Of a stretch of 64,000 nucleotides of DNA, positions 36,878-46,702 are shown in pieces (within the stretch, counting starts at the first letter, position 1; the number at the start of each line of letters is the position of its first letter). Origin of the DNA: Butyrivibrio proteoclasticus (lineage in GTDB: Bacteria > Bacillota > Clostridia > Lachnospirales > Lachnospiraceae); NCBI RefSeq assembly GCF_900115735.1, contig NZ_FOXO01000004.1:105081-169080 (forward strand), in the 5' to 3' direction. Both the position numbers and the translations under genes were made by a program. Below the pieces are notes generated by a model. That model was not told the origin of the DNA and did not search any database. It was given only the letters and a program-made list of their open reading frames with translations.

Positions 36878-38584
36878 TCATTCTTTTGCAGACTCTTTCA
36901 AAAGAGCTACGATTTCTTTCTCGTTATCAAGGGCCATGACTTTCTCAGCCAGCTTATCGGCCTCTTCCTTGCTCCACTTAGAGATAACACATCTTGCAGT
37001 AAGAACAAGAACAGGATTAACGCTGAATTCTGTAAGTCCAAATGATATAAGAAGAGGAATCAGCATAGGATCAGCTGCAGCCTCACCACACATTCCTACA
37101 GGAATTCCTGCCTTTCTTCCACATTCTATGATGTTCTTTATTGAACGAAGCACAGATGGCTGGAAGGTTGAATAAAGATATGCAACATCAGCATTTCCTC
37201 TATCAACACTCATTGTGTACTGAGTAAGGTCATTAGTTCCGATTGAGAAGAAATCTGCTTCCTTTGCAAGAATATCAGCTATAAGTGATGCAGCAGGAGT
37301 TTCGATCATGCAACCCACTTCAATATCCTTGTCATAGGCAATTCCCTGCTCATCGAAATCCTTTTTGATCTCCTCTACCAGCTCTTTTACCGCTCTAAGT
37401 TCATCAACGCAAGTTACAAGCGGGATCATGATCTTAACTTTACCAAATGCACTTGCTCTGACTATTGCACGGAGCTGTATCATATAACTGTCTTTATTGC
37501 CAAGACAATATCTGACAGCCCTGTATCCAAGAAATGGATTTTCTTCTTTCTTCATATTGAGATAAGGTATATCTTTATCTCCACCGATGTCCAGAGTTCT
37601 GATGATCACAGGCTTTCCACCCATAATCTCAGTTGCCTCCTTATAAGCAGCAAACTGCTCATCTTCAGTAGGCATGTGATTGTTATCCATAAACAAGAAC
37701 TCTGAACGGAAAAGACCTATTCCTTCACCGTCACATTCAATGGCCTTTTTAGCATCCTTTGGAGTACCAATGTTACAGAAAAGTTCAACAGTGTCGCCAT
37801 CAAGAGTCTTAGTTTCTTTTCCAAGGAATCCCTTGAGTTCAGACTGTTTTTTGATGAACTCTTCTCTCTTTAAAATGTACTGTGAAAGCACATCTCCCTC
37901 TGGGTTAATATATACATTGCCCTCAGTTCCATCCACAATGGCAGTGTCTTTATCCTTAACAAGCTTTGTAATATCAGGCACAGAAAGCACTGCCGGTATT
38001 TCCAGCGCTCTTGCCAAAATAGCTGAATGAGACGTCTTACCACCAACCTCAGTAAGAATACCAACAACGTTTTCCTTGTTGATCTGAGATGTCATTGATG
38101 GAGTAAGATCTTTAGCCACAAGAACTGTTCCCGGAGCAACCTTACTAATATCTATATCCTTTATACCAAGGAGAATTTTGAGCATAGAGATCTTAACATC
38201 ACTGATGTCTGAAGCTCTCTGACGCATCATATCATCGTCCATCTTTGAGAACATGCCAATGAACATGTCACAAACTGCCTCTACAGCAGACTCGGCACAC
38301 TGACCCGAATCGATCATTTTGGTCATCTCTCCGGCCATGGAAGGATCGGAAATCATAACTATATGGCCCTCGAGGATTTCAGCTTCTTTTGGACCAATCT
38401 TCTTCCTGATGTCTTCAGCCTGAGCAGTTGTTTCGGTTATGAATTCCTCTACAGCTTTATTAAAACGTTCTTTTTCAGCTTGTATATCTTCAATTTTTTT
38501 CGCTTCAAATTTAAGATCGTGCTCAACAATAACGCAGACACTTCCGATTCCTATTCCGCGTGATGCGGCGATTCCTTTAAACAT
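36878..38584 (-). CDS. ptsI: PTS enzyme I (phosphoenolpyruvate-protein phosphotransferase)
   Basis: A 568-residue enzyme I that transfers phosphate from PEP to HPr. The phosphorylated histidine is in GGKTSHSAILAR near residue 189. The PEP-binding domain carries GIGLFRSEFLFMD near 290, GSPAxx-type IGTNDLTQY near 453 and CGEAAADP near 503. Length matches the family. It follows ptsH after 52 bp, with an intergenic GTTCTG...CAGAAC hairpin repeat, and is the last gene of the fru/pts cluster. Confidence 0.97.
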   Translation of the reverse strand: MFKGIAASRGIGIGSVCVIVEHDLKFEAKKIEDIQAEKERFNKAVEEFITETTAQAEDIRKKIGPKEAEILEGHIVMISDPSMAGEMTKMIDSGQCAESAVEAVCDMFIGMFSKMDDDMMRQRASDISDVKISMLKILLGIKDIDISKVAPGTVLVAKDLTPSMTSQINKENVVGILTEVGGKTSHSAILARALEIPAVLSVPDITKLVKDKDTAIVDGTEGNVYINPEGDVLSQYILKREEFIKKQSELKGFLGKETKTLDGDTVELFCNIGTPKDAKKAIECDGEGIGLFRSEFLFMDNNHMPTEDEQFAAYKEATEIMGGKPVIIRTLDIGGDKDIPYLNMKKEENPFLGYRAVRYCLGNKDSYMIQLRAIVRASAFGKVKIMIPLVTCVDELRAVKELVEEIKKDFDEQGIAYDKDIEVGCMIETPAASLIADILAKEADFFSIGTNDLTQYTMSVDRGNADVAYLYSTFQPSVLRSIKNIIECGRKAGIPVGMCGEAAADPMLIPLLISFGLTEFSVNPVLVLTARCVISKWSKEEADKLAEKVMALDNEKEIVALLKESAKE

Positions 38585-38601
38585 TCATACCTCCTAATGA
38601 A

Positions 38602-38635
38602 GTTCTGCTCTCGGATCTCCAATCCTCGCCAGAAC
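38602..38635 (-). repeat. GTTCTG...CAGAAC intergenic hairpin repeat, copy 2
   Basis: Between ptsH and ptsI, the arms GTTCTG and CAGAAC enclose CTCTCG and CCTCGC segments, as in copy 1 between pgk and tpiA. An inner GGAT/ATCC pairing is possible in this copy. Confidence 0.7.
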
Positions 38636-38636
38636 G

Positions 38637-38900
38637 TCAGTCTCCTAATCCACTCTCAACAAGTTCTACAGCCTTCTTTAAAGCTTCTGCTTCATCAGGA
38701 CCGTCGCACTGGATCTCGATCTCAGCACCGCACTTGATGCAAGCGCTCATAAGCATCATAACACTCTTAGCGTCATAAGCTGTTCCGTTGAAAACAACCT
38801 TAACATCGCTACTAAAAGGAGTTACTGTCTGACAAAAAAGACTTGCCGGACGCATGTGCATTCCCTGTTCATTTGTTACTTTTACTACCTGTGATACCAT
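38637..38900 (-). CDS. ptsH: PTS phosphocarrier protein HPr
   Basis: An 87-residue HPr. The phosphorylated histidine is in GMHMRPAS near residue 15, and the regulatory serine is in AKSVMMLMS near 46. HPr carries phosphate from enzyme I to EIIA and, in Gram-positives, is phosphorylated on serine for catabolite control. It lies between the fructose EIIABC and ptsI genes. Confidence 0.95.
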   Translation of the reverse strand: MVSQVVKVTNEQGMHMRPASLFCQTVTPFSSDVKVVFNGTAYDAKSVMMLMSACIKCGAEIEIQCDGPDEAEALKKAVELVESGLGD

Positions 38901-38927
38901 TTTTTAATCCTTTCTTAAATGAAAACC

Positions 38928-38961
38928 TAATGTACAGCCATTAAAAAATGGCTGTACATTA
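38928..38961 (-). promoter_or_regulatory. Intercistronic 15-bp hairpin between fruA and ptsH
   Basis: TAATGTACAGCCATT (38928-38942) pairs perfectly with AATGGCTGTACATTA (38947-38961). There is no strong T-tract, so mRNA stabilisation or partial termination is more likely than full termination. Confidence 0.6.
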
Positions 38962-38976
38962 TCTATTTGTGTTATA

Positions 38977-40905
38977 TCAGTCTTCAACATTCTTTTTAAG
39001 AAGACCAAGCATAAAGCATCCTGCAACAGATCCAATCAAAAGTGCTACAAGATACATTGCTACGTTACCAACTACAGGGAATACGAAGATTCCGCCGTGA
39101 GGTGCTCTAAGTGTACACTTAAATGCCATTGAAAGAGCTCCGGCAATACCTGAACCAACCATAAGAGATGGGATTACTCTGATCGGGTCAGCTGCTGCAA
39201 ATGGAATAGCACCCTCTGTGATGAAGCAAAGTCCCATGATAAAGTTAACAGGACCAGACTTTCTCTCTGCCGGAGTAAACTTATTCTTAAAGAAGATAGT
39301 TGCAAGAGCAATTGCGATTGGAGGAACCATACCACCAACCATGATTGCAGCCATGATCATATGACCAGTCTCATTCTGGTTAGCAAGACTTGCAAGTCCA
39401 AATGCGTAAGCAGCCTTATTAAGAGGGCCACCCATATCTGTTGCCATCATTGCTCCAAGAAGGATACCGAGAACTATCATAGAACCTGTTCCCATTCCTT
39501 CAAGAAGAGCTGTTATCCATGCATTAAGAGCACCAACGATAGGGTTTATCGCACACATAACAAGTCCGATGATAAAGATACCGCAAAGAGGATAGATAAG
39601 TACAGGTTTGATACCTTCAAGTGCCTGTGGAAGTTTCTCACAAATCTTTTCCATGAAACGAACAAGGTAACCAGCTGCAAAACCAGCAACCAAAGCACCA
39701 AGGAAAGCTGAAGGAACATCTCCGCCAGGTGAAACGAAAGTTGCACCTGTGCTTGCAAGTGCGCCACCTACAAAACCAACTGCAAGACCTGGACGGTCTG
39801 CAATACTCTGTGCAATAAATCCGGCAAGAATTGGAAGCATAAATCCAAATGCCGTACCACCAATTGACTTAAACCATGCGGCAACAGGAGTGTTGCTACC
39901 AAAGTTACTTGGATCAATTGAGAAATCATCCAAAAGGAATGCGATAGCGATAAGGATACCACCACCAATAACGAATGGAAGCATGTGTGATACACCATTC
40001 ATAAGGTGCTTATAAGCCTGACGTCCTACTGATTCATTTGAATCGTCAGAAGCTGCTGTTATCTTTCCTGAATGATGGTAGATTGAAACATTACCGTCAG
40101 TTGCCTTCTTAATAAGGCCCTCAGGATTATGGATAGCTTCTTTTGTTGATGTTATGACAACAGGCTTTCCATTGAATCTGCCCATATCGATGTTTTTATC
40201 ACATGCAACGATAACTGCATCTGCCTCTTCAATCTCTTTTGCAGTAAGTACGTCTTTTGCTCCGGCTGAACCATCTTTTTCAACCTTGATATTTATTCCA
40301 AGCTCTTTTGCCTTAAGCTCCAGAGCTTCAGCAGCCATAAATGTATGAGCAATACCTGTAGGACATGCTGTTACACCAACAAGCTTCTTAACTGATGGTT
40401 TTGATGCAGGTGCTGCAGCTGCTGCCTTGGCACTTGCCTCTTTATCCTTTTCAGCTTCCTTATCATCGATAATCTTAAGGAACTCATCAGCTGTCTTAGC
40501 TTCAACAAGCTTCTTGGAAAATGACTGATCCATAAGAAGAGTCATAAGCTTTGAGAGAACTTCCAAATGTGTGTCAGCTGCTGTATCAGGTGCAGCGATC
40601 ATGAAGAAAAGATTACTTGGATTCCCGTCAAGTGACTTGTAATCGATTCCTGCAGGGATTGTAATTGCAGTAAGACCTGCAGTCTTTACTGCAGCGGACT
40701 TTCCATGAGGAACAGCGATACCCATCCCGATAGCTGTTGATCCCTTCTCTTCTCTTGCAAGGATTGCTTCTTTAAACTTAGCGGCATCATTTAAGTTGCC
40801 AACTTTTGAATGAAGCTCGATAAGTGCATCGATTGCGCTATCCCTGTCTTTCGCAGGGGAATTCAAGAGTATACCCTCTCTTTTCAGTAAATCTGTGATT
40901 TTCAT
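38977..40905 (-). CDS. fruA: PTS fructose transporter subunit IIABC
   Basis: A 642-residue fusion. An N-terminal EIIA-Fru domain comes first (residues 1-145, active-site His in GIAVPHGKS near 67). After an Ala-rich linker comes EIIB (phosphocysteine in VTACPTGIAHTFMAAEAL near 181). A membrane EIIC domain follows (residues about 300-640, several spans with GGGILIAIAFLLDD and GGPLNKAAYAFG). It imports fructose as fructose-1-phosphate, the substrate of the next-door FruK. It lies in fruR-fruK-fruA-ptsH-ptsI order. Confidence 0.96.
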   Translation of the reverse strand: MKITDLLKREGILLNSPAKDRDSAIDALIELHSKVGNLNDAAKFKEAILAREEKGSTAIGMGIAVPHGKSAAVKTAGLTAITIPAGIDYKSLDGNPSNLFFMIAAPDTAADTHLEVLSKLMTLLMDQSFSKKLVEAKTADEFLKIIDDKEAEKDKEASAKAAAAAPASKPSVKKLVGVTACPTGIAHTFMAAEALELKAKELGINIKVEKDGSAGAKDVLTAKEIEEADAVIVACDKNIDMGRFNGKPVVITSTKEAIHNPEGLIKKATDGNVSIYHHSGKITAASDDSNESVGRQAYKHLMNGVSHMLPFVIGGGILIAIAFLLDDFSIDPSNFGSNTPVAAWFKSIGGTAFGFMLPILAGFIAQSIADRPGLAVGFVGGALASTGATFVSPGGDVPSAFLGALVAGFAAGYLVRFMEKICEKLPQALEGIKPVLIYPLCGIFIIGLVMCAINPIVGALNAWITALLEGMGTGSMIVLGILLGAMMATDMGGPLNKAAYAFGLASLANQNETGHMIMAAIMVGGMVPPIAIALATIFFKNKFTPAERKSGPVNFIMGLCFITEGAIPFAAADPIRVIPSLMVGSGIAGALSMAFKCTLRAPHGGIFVFPVVGNVAMYLVALLIGSVAGCFMLGLLKKNVED

Positions 40906-40923
40906 AGTCCCTCCTTGTATGCC

Positions 40924-41829
40924 TTATAGGCTAATATATAGTTCGTGTATTGCCTGTCCTGTTGCCAGATCATCTGAAAAAGCAGTTGCACTTCCAGCAG
41001 CAGTACCCATTTTGAGAGCCTCTTCATAGCTCCCTTTATTTAGATATCCGGCTATGAAACCTGCGACCATTGAATCGCCTGCACCTACCGAATTTCTAAC
41101 CTTCCCCTTTGGAACGCCTACACGGTATTTTTCACCGGTCTCAGTAATGAGCATTGATCCGTCACCAGCCATTGATATAAGAACATTTCTGGCGCCCATT
41201 TCCTGAAGTTTTCTGGCATGTTCCTCGATTTCATCATCGGTCTTAAGGACCGTTCCAAACATCTCACCAAGTTCATGGTTGTTTGGTTTTATCAAAAATG
41301 GATGATATTTAAGAACATTCTTTAAAAGATCCTTAGTAGCATCCACTACAACTTCTATCTTTTTATCGCAGACAAAAGAAATAATTTTCTCATAAACGTC
41401 GCTTGGAAGAGAATTTGGAATACTACCTGCAAGTATAAGAATGTCACCATCCTTAAGCTCTTTTATCTGTGCAAACAGCTTATCCAAAGCATCAGCAGGA
41501 ATCTTAGGTCCCTGAGCATTTATCTCTGTCTCAGCCTGACCTTTTATTTTTACATTAATTCTGGAGATTCCATCACTGAGCTTAATAAAGTCAGCCTTTA
41601 TTCCTCTCTCAATAACACTTTTTTCAATCGCCTCTCCGGTGAAACCTGCCACAAATCCAAGAGCAGTATTGTCTATTCCTAAGTTTTTAAGAATAGTGGA
41701 TACATTGATTCCTTTTCCACCAAAGTAACATTCCTCAGAATCAGAGCGGTTTGTCATTCCCGGCAAAAGGGAATCGCTCATTCTGACAACATAATCAATT
41801 GCCGGATTAAAAGTTACCGTATAGATCAT
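40924..41829 (-). CDS. fruK: 1-phosphofructokinase
   Basis: I chose the ATG at 41829 (MIYTVTFNPAIDYVV) with AAGGAGG upstream. The roughly 301-residue PfkB-family kinase converts fructose-1-phosphate to fructose-1,6-bisphosphate. Motifs are GGKGINVS near residue 38 and the catalytic GAGDSMVAGF near 247. It lies 18 bp before fruA and 16 bp after fruR, so the genes are clearly co-transcribed. Confidence 0.96.
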   Translation of the reverse strand: MIYTVTFNPAIDYVVRMSDSLLPGMTNRSDSEECYFGGKGINVSTILKNLGIDNTALGFVAGFTGEAIEKSVIERGIKADFIKLSDGISRINVKIKGQAETEINAQGPKIPADALDKLFAQIKELKDGDILILAGSIPNSLPSDVYEKIISFVCDKKIEVVVDATKDLLKNVLKYHPFLIKPNNHELGEMFGTVLKTDDEIEEHARKLQEMGARNVLISMAGDGSMLITETGEKYRVGVPKGKVRNSVGAGDSMVAGFIAGYLNKGSYEEALKMGTAAGSATAFSDDLATGQAIHELYISL

Positions 41830-41845
41830 GTGTTTCCTCCTTACT

Positions 41846-42592
41846 TCAAACAATCTTCACGATTGTCTTACTACTATAATTCTTACTGGGCTCTTTATCC
41901 GTTATAATGCAGCAACTTGTTATGTCTGCAAAAGTAACCGAACTTACCTGACCAAACTTGGTATGGTCCGCCAAAACATAAGAGATATACGCATGCTTGA
42001 CCGCTTCCTGTTTTACCAGAGCTTCATCCACATCCGGGGTTGTAAAACCGGCAGGTATTGAAATACCATTGGTTCCCATAAAAGCTTTGGTAAAGTGATA
42101 TTTACTAATGCCTTCGATACAATCCGGTCCTATAATAGCCTCTGTTGAAGCCTTACACCTTCCACCAATAATCATGGTGTTAAGTCCCTTTTCCAAAAGC
42201 TTTTTGGCATGCACTATTCCGTTTGTTATGTATTTGGCCTTATTGTTCTCAATATACTTAATCATCTCAAGAGTTGTCGTACCAGAATCAATATAGACAA
42301 AATCCTCATCATAAATCAGGGAAGCAGCATATTTACTGATTGCATCTTTCTCTTCCTTGTTAAGCGAAGCTTTTGCTGATACTGACGGTTCAAAAGTTGT
42401 CACATCTCCTGACATAACAGATGTAGCACCGCCAAACACCTTGAGTATCTTTTTTTCGTCATGAAGAACAGAGAGATCACGACGAATCGTAGCAGCAGAC
42501 GCATCAAATTTCTCCATGAGTTCTGCCACCGTAACCGCATTGTTATCATTGACATATGAAACTATAAGATCACGACGCTCTTGTGTAAGCAT
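41846..42592 (-). CDS. fruR: DeoR-family fructose operon repressor
   Basis: A 248-residue DeoR regulator. The helix-turn-helix is at residues about 19-40 (AVTVAELMEKFDASAATIRR, then DLSVL). The C-terminal sugar-phosphate domain contains VYIDSGTTTLEM near 97 and GGxx-type TMIIGGRCKASTEAIIG near 135. It leads the fru operon. Decamer repeats lie directly upstream and are its probable operator. The inducer is expected to be fructose-1-phosphate. Confidence 0.92.
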   Translation of the reverse strand: MLTQERRDLIVSYVNDNNAVTVAELMEKFDASAATIRRDLSVLHDEKKILKVFGGATSVMSGDVTTFEPSVSAKASLNKEEKDAISKYAASLIYDEDFVYIDSGTTTLEMIKYIENNKAKYITNGIVHAKKLLEKGLNTMIIGGRCKASTEAIIGPDCIEGISKYHFTKAFMGTNGISIPAGFTTPDVDEALVKQEAVKHAYISYVLADHTKFGQVSSVTFADITSCCIITDKEPSKNYSSKTIVKIV

Positions 42593-42630
42593 ATTGCCCT
42601 CTTTTAGATTTTATTGAATAAATGATAACA

Positions 42631-42680
42631 TCATACTCAATCATAATCAATCAATATTAATCACAATTAATCACTGATAT
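42631..42680 (-). promoter_or_regulatory. Five phased decamers upstream of fruR (operator candidate)
   Basis: Ten-base units on the plus strand start at 42631, 42641, 42651, 42661 and 42671. Each begins with TCA and the first four end with CAA or TAA. On the minus strand this reads as TGATT-type motifs every 10 bp, one face of the helix. The rest of the 42593-42905 gap is AT-rich with no other clear feature. Confidence 0.6.
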
Positions 42681-42905
42681 ACTTGTTAAATACTCACAAA
42701 ACAAGCACAAACGCTCAATATGTGTAATTTTTGTGACCAAAAATGAGCATCTACTTCCACTTCTTATATTATATATGAAAGCTCATAAATATATTCTTAA
42801 AAAAGAATAAATATCAAGGTTATACCGTAAATCTTTCTTTACAAAAACGCTTTTAATAAACTAAAATATTGTTAGGGTTTATATTAAATCATGGAGGTAA
42901 TTGTC

Positions 42906-43511
42906 TTGGAAGGAATGATTTTAACAAATGAACAGGTTGATATCCTAGGTGAGATTGCCAATATAAGTATGGGAAATTCCGCAACAACTCTCAGCATGAT
43001 GGTAAACAGAAAGGTAGATATCACTACCCCTAATGTTAAAGTCATTAAGAGAAGCGAAGCCCTTGATGATTATGAAAAAACCTGTATTTTTGTGCAAATC
43101 CATTATGTAAAAGGTTTGCAGGGAAATAATGTACTCGTTTTAAAAGAACACGATGTCAAAGTCATGACTGACCTTATGATGGGCGGAGATGGAACAAATA
43201 CCGATAGCGAGATCACAGAACTTCATTTGTCAGCAGCATCGGAAGCAATGAATCAGATGATGGGCACAAGTGCCACGAGCCTGTCCTCCATGCTGGGAAT
43301 TGCAACTGATATAAGCACTCCTATCGTCAACCAGATTGACGTAGAAAGCATAAAAGTTTTTGAAAAAATGTTTGATACCACCTATGATAAATTTGTTAAA
43401 ATAGCATTTAGGATGACGATAGGTGACCTTATCGATTCCGTTATGGTACAATTATATCCGGTACAGTTTGCTGAAGATATGTGCCAAAAATTTATGAACA
43501 AAGGAAAATAG
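42906..43511 (+). CDS. CheC/FliY-type chemotaxis phosphatase domain protein
   Basis: I start it at TTG 42906, 7 nt after GGAGG; an ATG at 42891 would place its own codons on the ribosome site. The roughly 201-residue protein has two CheC phosphatase motifs: E-I-A-N-I-S-M-G-N-S-A-T near residue 15 and E-A-M-N-Q-M-M-G-T-S-A-T near 111. This matches the two-centre CheC or the N-terminal part of FliY, which dephosphorylates CheY-P. No C-terminal SpoA/FliN domain is present. The DUF4317 gene follows after 8 bp. Confidence 0.82.
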   Translation: MEGMILTNEQVDILGEIANISMGNSATTLSMMVNRKVDITTPNVKVIKRSEALDDYEKTCIFVQIHYVKGLQGNNVLVLKEHDVKVMTDLMMGGDGTNTDSEITELHLSAASEAMNQMMGTSATSLSSMLGIATDISTPIVNQIDVESIKVFEKMFDTTYDKFVKIAFRMTIGDLIDSVMVQLYPVQFAEDMCQKFMNKGK

Positions 43512-43519
43512 TATTTATA

Positions 43520-44656
43520 ATGAATAAGGCAGAAACACTAGAAATCAAGAAGCAGTTCACCCCAGACAGGTGCACTATCGATCACATCTGCGGATGCTAT
43601 GTTGATCATGAAAAAAACAAGCGACTCACTTTTAGAAAAGCCTTTGGACAGATCCCAGAGGACGAAATGTTTAAATATCTGGATATTTTCCAGCACACAC
43701 TTGCAGGATCATTTGGCAAGAATCTGATCAGTCTTGAGTTTCCTCTTGACCAGGAACAGCCGGGAGGGACTCAGGACTTTCTTTTGACACTCCGCAATTC
43801 AAGACTTGAAGATGATGAACTTTTGGAGGAATTCTACGACAAGATCATCGCCAATTACATCAACGGAGAAAACTACTACATCATCATAGTTCATGCAGTA
43901 TATGATATTCCGGGTGTTACAAACGATGGAATTGAAATGGAAGATGCTTCAGACAAGATATATGATTACATTCTTTGTAGCATTTGCCCTGTAAAGCTTT
44001 CAAAGGCAGGTCTTGGCTACAACGAATCAAAAAATGTTATTGAAGACAGATATCGCGACTGGATAGTGGAAGGCCCCACAAAGGGTTTTCTTTTCCCGGC
44101 TTTCATCGAAAGAGATATGGATATCCACAATATGCTTTACTTCACAAAAAAGCCTGATGACCTTCAGCCTGAATTTGTAGAAGCTATGTTCGGCGGAAGA
44201 GCTCCAATATCCGCTCCCGAGCAGAAGGGCATCTTTGATGCGGTTGTCCAGAACACCATAGGTGAGGATGCTGACTATGACATCATGAAGAACATCCATG
44301 ACAACCTAAACGATATGATTGAAGATCACGCTGAAGACCCTGAACCGCTCGAGCTCTCCAAAAAGGACGTCAAACAACTACTGCAGGACAGCGGTGTATC
44401 CGAAGAACGTCTTGGATATTTTGAGGAGAACTACACTAAATGTGCAGGCGATGAGGACTTTCCTCTTCTTGCAAGCAACATAGCAAACACGAAGAAATTC
44501 GACATTGAAACTCCTGACGTAGTGATCAAGGTTAAGCCTGATCGCACTGATCTTGTAGAGTCGAAAATTGTCGACGGAAGGCAGTGCCTTGTGATCGCAG
44601 TAGATGATCATATTGAAGTAAACGGAATCAACGTTAGAACATTCATGAATAAATAA
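43520..44656 (+). CDS. DUF4317 family protein
   Basis: I chose the ATG at 43520 (MNKAETLEIKKQFTPDRCTI). The roughly 378-residue soluble protein has the DUF4317 opening with C-T-I-D-H-I-C-G-C-Y-V-D near residue 15. It is acidic overall and has no membrane segment. The family is largely restricted to Lachnospiraceae and relatives and has no known function. It probably shares a transcript with the CheC-like gene. Element copy C begins 20 nt after its stop. Confidence 0.85.
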   Translation: MNKAETLEIKKQFTPDRCTIDHICGCYVDHEKNKRLTFRKAFGQIPEDEMFKYLDIFQHTLAGSFGKNLISLEFPLDQEQPGGTQDFLLTLRNSRLEDDELLEEFYDKIIANYINGENYYIIIVHAVYDIPGVTNDGIEMEDASDKIYDYILCSICPVKLSKAGLGYNESKNVIEDRYRDWIVEGPTKGFLFPAFIERDMDIHNMLYFTKKPDDLQPEFVEAMFGGRAPISAPEQKGIFDAVVQNTIGEDADYDIMKNIHDNLNDMIEDHAEDPEPLELSKKDVKQLLQDSGVSEERLGYFEENYTKCAGDEDFPLLASNIANTKKFDIETPDVVIKVKPDRTDLVESKIVDGRQCLVIAVDDHIEVNGINVRTFMNK

Positions 44657-44676
44657 GAGCAAACTGCAATAAAAAA

Positions 44677-44802
44677 GCATGTTGCTTGCAACATGCTCGC
44701 GCCGAGCGCGGTTGCATTTATGCAACATCTTCCAATCGCGCGAGTGCGCTTCCTTAGCGGAGCGATTTTTTATCATAGGAAGCAATTTCCTATGATAAAA
44801 AA
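44677..44802 (+). repeat. Dispersed structured element, copy C
   Basis: Stems in order: GCATGTTGC/GCAACATGC at 44677-44696 (CTTG loop), GCGC/GCGC enclosing GCGCG/CGCGC, GTTGCAT/ATGCAAC, CGC-T-TCC/GGAGCG with TTAGC loop, and TTTTTTATCATAGGAA/TTCCTATGATAAAAAA at 44766-44802 with GCAAT loop. Compared with copy B the first and last stems change on both arms. Confidence 0.92.
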
Positions 44803-44803
44803 A

Positions 44804-44849
44804 GAGCTTTTACTTGTTTCATATCATTTGAAACATAAGTAAAAGCTCA
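44804..44849. terminator. Long hairpin terminator between DUF4317 and the small minus-strand gene
   Basis: GAGCTTTTACTTGTTTCA and TGAAACATAAGTAAAAGCTC pair with one mismatch. The minus strand then has TTTTTTT, and the plus strand has ATTTTAATTT, so it can act for both converging genes. Confidence 0.8.
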
Positions 44850-44867
44850 TTTTAATTTACTACATAA

Positions 44868-45026
44868 TCAACGCATGCCGCGAAGCATCTCAATAGCTGT
44901 TTGTGGATGATCCTCGGATTTATGTTTATGATCATCGTACTTGTTAAGAAGTCTCGCACGCATCTCTTCAGGATGGTTATATAATTGATCCATCACTCGG
45001 TCAAAGACCTGTTTCCATTCACCCAT
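44868..45026 (-). CDS. Small hypothetical protein, 52 residues
   Basis: A 52-codon gene with ATG at 45026 after a perfect GGAGGCGACG site; the protein begins MGEWKQVFDRVMDQLYNHPE and ends in MLRGMR. It is charged, helix-prone and soluble, with no cysteines, and contains a K/H/D-rich middle. I do not recognise it. The strong ribosome site, compact intergenic context and following terminator support a real gene. Confidence 0.7.
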   Translation of the reverse strand: MGEWKQVFDRVMDQLYNHPEEMRARLLNKYDDHKHKSEDHPQTAIEMLRGMR

Positions 45027-45194
45027 ATCGTCGCCTCCATACAAAAGACCAACAACAGTAGCGTGATTTATATTATCTGTTTTTCATAAGCTTTGCAATG
45101 TCATTTTACACAAAAAAGTATGAAATAACTGTGTCCTCGAAAAACAAAAACAGTCTTCGATCATAATAATGAATCTTTTATTCACCTGTAATTA

Positions 45195-46678
<1,484 letters not shown>

Positions 46679-46702
46679 TAGTAAAATCCAATTTATTTTC
46701 AA

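Noticed and set aside
39361..39711. 116-codon plus-strand frame inside the PTS transporter
   Set aside because: Antisense shadow of a clear EIIC coding region.
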